This document shows, one piece after another, positions 57,538 through 64,000 of a stretch of DNA of 64,000 nt. Origin of the DNA: Bryum argenteum (lineage: Eukaryota > Streptophyta > Bryopsida > Bryales > Bryaceae); NCBI GenBank assembly GCA_037043015.1, contig CM073326.1, positions 11,602,345 to 11,666,344 of the forward strand, written 5' to 3'. A program made the position numbers and the translations under genes. Each line of letters begins with the position of its first letter. Position 1 is the stretch's first letter. The notes under the pieces were generated by a model that worked only from the letters and a program-made list of their open reading frames with translations, was not told the origin of the DNA and did not search any database.

Positions 57538-57821
57538 TGGTGAAACCACCTATTGTCGTGCACTTAAGGAAAATTGAGGGAATCTATATACTTGGTGTGA
57601 GAAAGGAGTGGGTTACTATTTTTCACGGATAGGGAATAGAAAAAAACAAGCTAACCCTATTTATGTGCTTCTTTAAAGCACACACATAAAGAAATACAAA
57701 TTTTAGAAGGAGAAGCCTAAAGGCGGGCACCCTAAATATGTACGCATGAGGTACATGCAAGGGAGGTGAGATCTTTATAAAGACAAGAATCTTGGCTGCC
57801 CGCCTTTAGGTGGTTTCACCA
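57538..57821. mobile_element. 284-bp MITE-like element with TA target duplication
   Basis: The terminal inverted repeats are TGGTGAAACCACCTA at 57538 and TAGGTGGTTTCACCA ending at 57821, flanked on both sides by TA (57536-57537 and 57822-57823). An inner inverted copy of part of the right end (CCTAAAGGCGGGCA at about 57717) adds foldback potential. It is non-coding. TA targeting suggests a Tc1/mariner-type helper. The element is absent from tandem unit 2. Confidence 0.75.
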
Positions 57822-58802
57822 TAGTTCATAGTGGTGAGTGCTAGTATTGCAAGCTCCCATGGATTCACATTCATTTCTTCTATCTCCCAACTTTTGTCAA
57901 AAGTTATCCATTCTCACTAGGAGATTTTGCCATGTTTTGGCCCCCATTCATGGCTTGCCCCCTAGTGTGTACCCTGAGGTGGCTCTAAGTCCTCTCAGAT
58001 TACATTCCATAAATTTTAACTATTCCTTGGTGAGAGTATATTGATGTCTAACATTGGAGAGATTTAAGTATATATAAAATGTAGGTGAGCATGTGTGAGC
58101 ATTTACTTTTCATAACTTTGGTATTACTGTGTTCGTCAATATTTAGACTTTCTATTTGGGCCTTAACTTTTCCACATTTTATGGTCTATATTATTTGATG
58201 GGTATTTGGAAATTACTCCATCGTCGTGTATCTAATTTAGTAGTACTTATTATAAAAAACATTGTGCTTAAACAATTAATTCTATTATTCGCTATTTTTT
58301 GTCTGACAACCTTCAACTAACCTAGGGGTATATATATAATCTAGTACATATAATTGTAACTCATTTGCAAATATACTTCAAAAATTAATTGTAGCATTAT
58401 TCTTATTGTATGGATTTGAATAGTTACTTATTTCCCTCTTACAAAGGTAATAGAAATAAGTTTTAACTGTTACTATTTTTGCAATCATAAAATAAGAGAA
58501 ATAGATAGGGAGACAAATAAATTTTAAAAAATATCCCACCCTATAAGTGTTTAACATATGGCAATAATGGCATCAACTTCTAAATTTTTAATCATATTTG
58601 ATATTGTACACGTATAGTACATTAGTACTAAGATTAGATGTTATATAAAATTGATTATTCGTATACTATGATTGATTGATTTGGGAATAGAATATTTTGA
58701 AGAGCCATCACTTCTCCATTTACAGTATGTAATGGATAAAATCACTTGTGGATAAAATTTAAGTTCTTGGTTTAAGATGTATGAATTACTATGTAGGCCT
58801 CT

Positions 58803-58832
58803 AGGGTTTAGGGTTTAGGGTTTAGGGTTTAA
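58803..58832. repeat. Interstitial TTTAGGG telomere-type repeat
   Basis: Four adjacent GGGTTTA units, the last partly altered to TTTAAGG. This is the plant-type telomere heptamer. The matching place in unit 2 (about 60727-60750) keeps only degenerate versions. Confidence 0.85.
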
Positions 58833-59537
58833 GGTCTTGAGGATTTGGGGTGGATTTCATTTTAATCCTAATTTTTGTGTTGCAAAGCTTTGCAAACACA
58901 ATTGTGTGTGGAAGTAAAATAATGGATCCCTGTATGTATGGTGTAGTTCTCAATTATATTTTACATGGATACAAGTTGCACTTCTCTACATCGCATAGTT
59001 AATGTGTGCAAAATAATCTATTTTGTGTTTATCATTTTTGATTGAAGATGTTATTGACATGGAATAAATCACACATTTATTGCAAAGAATATATAGGTAC
59101 AATATTCAACATCAACATAGGAATAAAGATTCCAGAGTCTTCAATCTCATAGCCTATTTTTAACCAATATTGGAATAGAGTTACTATTGTAGGTCATGTG
59201 GCTCAGAGTTTAATTCATAGAGCCTCATAGATCATAACGTATGAGTACTGAAGTAGTATTTGTACGAAACATCTTTGAATTCGTGAAGATCTATACTTTT
59301 ATGGAGTCCACTCGAAATGGTTATGAACTTAAAATTTAAAGTTCAGATGTATCCGTGAAAAAAGAATACATAGCATTACAGAAATCAACATAGGATTCCT
59401 TTTCTCATTGTGTAGTAATTACTAAAAATCGAGTAACAGAAATCTTTGAGGAATAAAAAAAGGATCCTATGCAATTTTATTAGATTTTAGTTATATATAT
59501 ATAAAAAAAAAAATTTAAAAAAAAATTAAAAAAAAAA

Positions 59538-61514
59538 CCTACAGCGGCCGCCCATATCAGTCGGCCGCCATCGTGCGGGCGTGCGACCGGCTCGGCATCC
59601 GGCGACCGGCCCAGCGTCCGGCGACCGGCCCGGCGACCGGCGACCGGCCTGGTGACCGACCACGTCCCCCGGGCGACCGGTCGGTCGCTCCTTCCGCGTC
59701 CCCCCTTCCCCCTCCTCCTCTTGCCTCTCCCCAACACTCCCCGTTTGCACAACTTCGATCACTTCCCCGCGTTGCATACCTGCATTTTCAAAACTACTAT
59801 ATTTAGCATGTATGATCCACGTGGCGTCTAAATATGGACAGGGAATGTTCTGACAAGAGAATGTCGGGAATATCTCTTTGTCCCAAACGAGAATGTTTTA
59901 TGACAAAGATACTCTCGGGTTTAAATAAATCCATAATAAGGGACTCTCTTCAAGGGGAGTTAAGGCGAGCAAATCTCCACGCCAATACACTCACTTTTTG
60001 AGTTGTTGTGCCCAATTGGCTTGAATCGGAGTAAACATTTAACAATCAATATAGTGGGGTCAATTTTCTCATTTGTGAAGGCATTGGGAGTTGATGCCCT
60101 TGTCTATAAGGAAAGCAAAGGCCATGGGGCCAATTCTTATTATAAGTTAGAGACCATGTTTTTGATTGTACACCTTAATTTATTTTTGTTAAAATATTCC
60201 TTCTTAACCCCTAAAGATCCATGGACACCAAAGTGGAGGTTTCCTATTTCAGGCAGCTTAGATGAAGAGGTCAAAAGTAATAATTTTTTATTAAATTTTT
60301 ACTGGGTGCGCCTTACACCGCAAAGTGCATGTGGTAAAATTTGCATATCCAAATTCCAAATTTACAACCTACATCTAGAATATTTAGGTTTGAAGTCCAT
60401 TAAGGGCAGTTAAATTTAGTCTTTGTTTGAAATTCTTTTTTGGAAATATGTTCATGAACAATTTAGTACTTGAGTTCCAAAGTGACCCAAGTCAAAATGT
60501 TTGTCAATTTCACAAGGGTAGCCTTGAGAGATTACAAAAATAATCTTCACAATTTCTAGTAATTTCCGAATTAACTCTTCCTTCGATTGATTGTTTTGAA
60601 AATATAATATTTTAAAGAGGCATCTCTTCTTCATTTAGAGTATCTAGTGGATAAAATCACTTGTGGATAGGATTTATGGTTTATGGTTTAGGATGTATGA
60701 ATAACTGTTTAGGCTTCTATGGTACAGGGTTTACGGATTACGGTTTAGGGTCTTGGGATTTTGGGATAGATTTCATTTTAATTCTAGTTTTGGTGTTGCA
60801 AAGCTTTGCAAACACCATTGTGTGTGGAAGGGAAATATTGGACTCGTGTATGTATGGTGTAGTTCTAAGTTATATTTTAAATGGATAACAATTGCAGTAC
60901 TGTACATCGCATAGTTAATATGTGCAAAATAATCTATTTTGTATTTATCATTTTTGATGAAGATGTTATTGACATGGAATAAATCACACATTTATTGCAA
61001 AGAATATACTGGTACAATATTGAACATTGAACATTCAACATAGGATTTAGGATTATAGAATCTTCAATCTCATAGCCTATTTTTTACCAAATGACGCTGT
61101 TCCAAAATAAGTGTCCTATATTAAAATGAGGATACTCCAATTGACATTCTCAACCATGCAATATTGGAATAGAGTTACTGTTGTAGGTCATGTGGTTCAA
61201 AGTTTGATTCATGAAGCCAATGGTCAATTAATTTACAAAAGGAAAATAGTGAAGAAAGATATTTATTCGAACCAAATGAATGCCTTATGTTTGAAACATC
61301 TATGAATTTGTGAAGATTTACACTTTAAAGAGTCCACTCAAAATGGTTATGAACTTAAAATTTAAAGTTAAGATGTATCCGTGAAAAAATAATATATAGC
61401 ATTTCAGAAATCAACATAGGATTCATTTTTTCATTGTGTAATAATCACTGAGAATCAAATAACCGAAATCTTTGCGAAATAAAAAAGGATCCTATGCAAT
61501 TTTGTAAGATCTCT

Positions 61515-61603
<89 letters not shown>

Positions 61604-61679
61604 TTTTATTTATTTTTTTTTTTTTTTTAATTTTTTTTTAAAATTTAAAAAAAAAAAATGAAAAAAAATTGAAAAAAAA
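59538..61679. repeat. Tandem unit 2, GC-rich array plus AT-rich body
   Basis: It opens with a GC-rich array (59538-59684: CAGCGGCCGCC, then GCGACCGGC words) and repeats unit 1 from 59684 on. It ends in a long microsatellite and A/T runs before CCGCAGCGGCCG at 61680. No gene is supported; a 136-codon frame at 60003 has ordinary AT-rich composition and no recognisable motif. Confidence 0.7.
61518..61600. repeat. (TA)n microsatellite
   Basis: About forty TA dinucleotides followed by T-rich and A-rich runs to 61679. It is prone to cruciform formation and to assembly error. Confidence 0.95.
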
Positions 61680-61945
61680 ACCGCAGCGGCCGTCGAGATC
61701 GGTCGGCCGCCTTGGTCGACCGGCATCGGTCGGCCGACATCGAGTGGCCACGATCGGCCGGCCACATCGGTCGGCCGATCGTGGCCGGTCGGCGGCGACC
61801 GGTCGGCAGCGACCGGCCGGCGCGAACGACCGGCCGCGATCGGTTGACCGGATCGACCGGCTAGGATCAGTCGGCCGGACCGGTCGGCCAGCATCGGTCG
61901 CGACCGTGATTGGCCGAGCGACCGGTCCGTGCGGCCGGTCTCTAG
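61680..61945 (+). promoter_or_regulatory. GC-rich array and TATA box upstream of the 62163 gene
   Basis: An array of ATCGGTCGGCCG, CGACCGG and GGCCGGTCGG words is followed by GGGATAAAAGG (61961-61971) and a pyrimidine-rich leader, about 200 bp before the ATG at 62163. The same order (array, TATA-like box, gene) occurs on the other strand at 56803-56403, which supports a shared promoter type. Confidence 0.5.
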
Positions 61946-62162
61946 GGTTGGGAAGGAGGGGGGATAAAAGGCCTTTGGAGCCTCATTTCCCCTCACTTGT
62001 TCTTGTATACATCCATCTCAACTGAGCTGCAACCGTGGGCATAAGCTTCTCGTGTCTTTGCATTTGTGGTGGTGGGGAAGTCGTGATGATACTTATGGGC
62101 TTTGATCGAATTTTTGCATACTTGGGATATCTTCGGGGTATTTTAAATACTCCATTTTCTTC

Positions 62163-63072
62163 ATGGCGACGGATATCGATAACACGAACATGGAGGCTGA
62201 TTCTGAACAGACCTTGAGGTCACCTGCGACAGAAAACACAAACGCAGGATTGGTGGGGACTGAGTTGGTTTTACAAGAGACACCGTCAAAGAGAGTGAAA
62301 CCAAAAGGAGCGAGACATGAGTTGCACTACGAGATCTTGGATAATGAGGCCATCAAAGCTGAGAGTGGTTGGGCCAATGAAACGGAGGAATACTGGAGAA
62401 TGGCGACGTGCAAGAAATATGTGAAGATGTATCACATTGGGAAACTTTGGCCTCGAGAATGTCACAAAGTTAATACCAATAATTTTACTTGCAACCCTCA
62501 AACATGCAAGGATGATCACTTCCTTCATCGAGCTGAAGAAGTTTGGGTGGCATTGTTTGGAACTCGTCCCAAGAGCAAGGGTTATTTTTCCTATACGCTT
62601 TTGAGCATGGTGTATGTTGAGCTCATATTGAAGCGCAAGGTGAACTGGAGCATATTCACGGCGAGTAGTGCATATCCTCTTCGAATCGGGAGAAATCAAA
62701 AGGATATCCCAGATATGTTTGATCCAGAATCAAACTCTACAAAGGCCTTATTGCAGCACTTGAGGAGGAAAACTCAAGAATCTCATGTAACCTCAAAGAC
62801 AATAATGACAACTTTGTTCCATCACAGAATGACACTCAGGGGGCTTCATGTAGTCATGTTGTTCCAGAATGTGATGCGGGTGGGAAAGACGATGGTAAAG
62901 AGGATGGTGAAAAGGATGGTAATAAAGATAAGGGGAAGACCATTATCGGGACTTCTGATAGTCTATTTCTTTCACAAATTGATGCGGGTGGTAAAGAGGA
63001 TGCTGAAGAAGATAATGGACAAGCCTATATCAAGGGTTTATCTCCTCTCAGAGAGGTTGGTGAAGAGGATGG
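62163..63072 (+). pseudogene. Unknown KMYH-family gene, cut by a TGTC/GACA element
   Basis: ATG at 62163 (MATDIDNTNMEADSE). A Lys-rich linker leads to the conserved domain: EEYWRMATCKKYVKMYHIGKL, WPREC, CNPQTCKDDHFLHRAEEVWVALFG, SYTLLSMVYVELILKRKVNW. A charged, degenerate segment with Val/Lys/Met/Arg repeats follows near residues 235-290, which looks frame-shifted relative to a Gly/Asp/Glu-rich original. The frame runs into the TGTC/GACA element at 63073, so the 3' end lies beyond the window. The spacing YVKMYH...CK-DHF-HR...E is shared with the gene at 56403. The function is unknown. Confidence 0.5.
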
Positions 63073-64000
63073 TGTCGTAATTCGTGATAGCGATATTCCC
63101 CTTTAGTGTTCTTTTAAGTGTTAAGAACACTCTCAGAGGTGATATCCGGATTAATCGATCCGCGGGGATTTCGAGCTCCAAAGTGACTAGGATAACCTTT
63201 CCGGTGACGGTGCTTCTATCACTGTCTGTCTTATTTCTCCTTTAACCAGGATGGTGCTGATCTCCTGGTTAGCAATTTCGCTTCTCTGTCTGGTTTCCTT
63301 CCGGGGAGTTTAACTCCTCCTACCCTGGTCAACCAATATATCTCCAAGTGGTTTAGTTTTACCTCGGTTTGTCCATCGAGAGGGTTCTCCCTTAGTTTAG
63401 AGTCTTTGGATTTAGGGCACTTGACTTCCTCTCTCCTCGATTCTCTCACTACTCAACACAACACATAAACACACCCACAACGCTCTTTTCTCTTAGGTCG
63501 AATTCGCCCAGGGTTAGACTCGGCCCCCTTCAATACCAGGATTGTTAACCCCGGTACAGGTCACTATAAGGGTGCCAATGTTTCCCTGTTGGTATGGCTA
63601 CTCACACGTTAACTCCCAGACCAGGATAGAAGGTAGAAAGGGACAACTTTGGATACAGATCCAGGATAGTAGGAGGACTAAGACCCACTCTCCGCAACAG
63701 TGACCAACTTCCCCGCGCTAGACCACTGTCCCCGGGGAATATTAGGGAACCCCTGTTCACCTAAAGTACCGACTCGTAGTGACACCTAACTGCCAAAACT
63801 CCTTACCCTGGACACTAGTACAGATCTCACCAACACTAACCTTCCCTCCAGATCTTCAAGCAAACAATGCAAGGGACTTAGTTGCACCACCACACACACA
63901 CAAAACAACAAGGAAGACGGTTTAGACTTGGAAAGGCGGCCGCAACCCTAGATACTTCGAGAATGATGATGATACAAACAAAGACCCAAAGAATGAGAAC
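63073..64000 (-). mobile_element. TGTC/GACA element, terminal part (copy C-right)
   Basis: It starts TGTCGTAATTCGTGATAGCG at 63073 and is the reverse complement of 1675-2599 with few differences, so it is a second copy of the C subfamily in opposite orientation, truncated by the window edge. It interrupts the gene at 62163. The five preceding bases are GATGG; the matching duplication should lie beyond the window. Confidence 0.8.

Larger units (their letters stand above)
56804..59537. repeat. Tandem unit 1, AT-rich, non-coding
   Basis: It starts CGCTCCTTCCGCGTCCCCCC and is repeated from 59684, an offset of 2880. Shared landmarks further along are CTAAATATGGACAGGGAATG, TTGCAAAGCTTTGCAA and AAGGATCCTATGCAATTTT, with offsets of 2880, 1914 and 2026, so the second unit lacks about 0.97 kb of the middle. 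No gene is supported. The unit ends in A-rich sequence before the next GC-rich array. Confidence 0.75.

Noticed and set aside
58860..58910. TTGCAAAGCTTTGCAA palindrome as a terminator or origin
   Set aside because: A 16-bp palindrome that recurs in unit 2 simply because the unit is duplicated; no T-tract or associated gene.
60003..60413. 136-codon plus-strand ORF in tandem unit 2
   Set aside because: AT-rich sequence with no motif. The homologous stretch of unit 1 is not open over the same range, so constraint is unlikely.
1..64000. tRNA, rRNA or organelle genes
   Set aside because: I saw no cloverleaf-like sequence ending in CCA, no rRNA landmark and no organelle coding sequence; a tRNAscan or Rfam search would settle small RNAs.

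Overview
The window is nuclear DNA of a streptophyte (green plant lineage). It is almost entirely transposable elements (TEs) nested inside one another, and I found no convincing housekeeping host gene. The plant-lineage call rests on a CACTA element with TNP2 and TnpA-type genes, a Ty3 chromovirus with a C-terminal chromodomain, a Mutator-like transposase, spliceosomal introns and a short TTTAGGG interstitial telomere repeat. Protein divergence and several unfamiliar gene families suggest an early-diverging streptophyte. A charophyte such as Chara is my guess and cannot be proven from this sequence.

Layout. 1-2599: 3' part of an element of a family I call TGTC/GACA, after its ends; it carries a long acidic ORF and is inserted in a chromovirus pol gene (2600-4510). 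4542-6602: LTR material. 6603-9357: decayed Ty3 pol on the minus strand. 9388-9990: GC-rich CCGATCGG-type array with a TATA box. 10572-15322: a decayed, multi-exon minus-strand gene with a ParB-like domain followed by a beta-class N4/N6 DNA methylase-like domain, the most unusual gene here. 15530-17765: hairpin-containing satellite. 17944-19890: coding-phase minisatellites. 20657-45201: one Mutator-like transposase gene split by three insertions: a complete 14.1-kb CACTA element (20678-34783, TSD CAT), a 2.0-kb TGTC/GACA element (35879-37894, TSD CCCTG) and a 4.6-kb TGTC/GACA element (39818-44407, TSD ACTAA). Its reading frame resumes across the two TGTC/GACA insertions and the CACTA insertion.

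45738-47227: a decayed protein kinase-like gene. Convergent to it is a minus-strand gene of unknown function (56403 to 47944), split in frame by a second 4.6-kb TGTC/GACA element (48456-55690). That copy has an intact 880-codon ORF and itself contains a 2.6-kb non-autonomous LTR element (51974-54603, TSD CCCTG). 56560-61945: three GC-rich arrays separating two tandem AT-rich units, one with a TA-flanked MITE. 62163-63072: a second member of the unknown family, divergent from the first and also cut by a TGTC/GACA element that runs off the window (63073-64000).

The elements form a nesting order. Old genes (Mutator-like transposase, chromovirus pol, unknown family) were hit by TGTC/GACA elements and by CACTA, and at least one TGTC/GACA copy was then hit by a small LTR element. 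Target-site duplications and restored frames give direct evidence for each junction.
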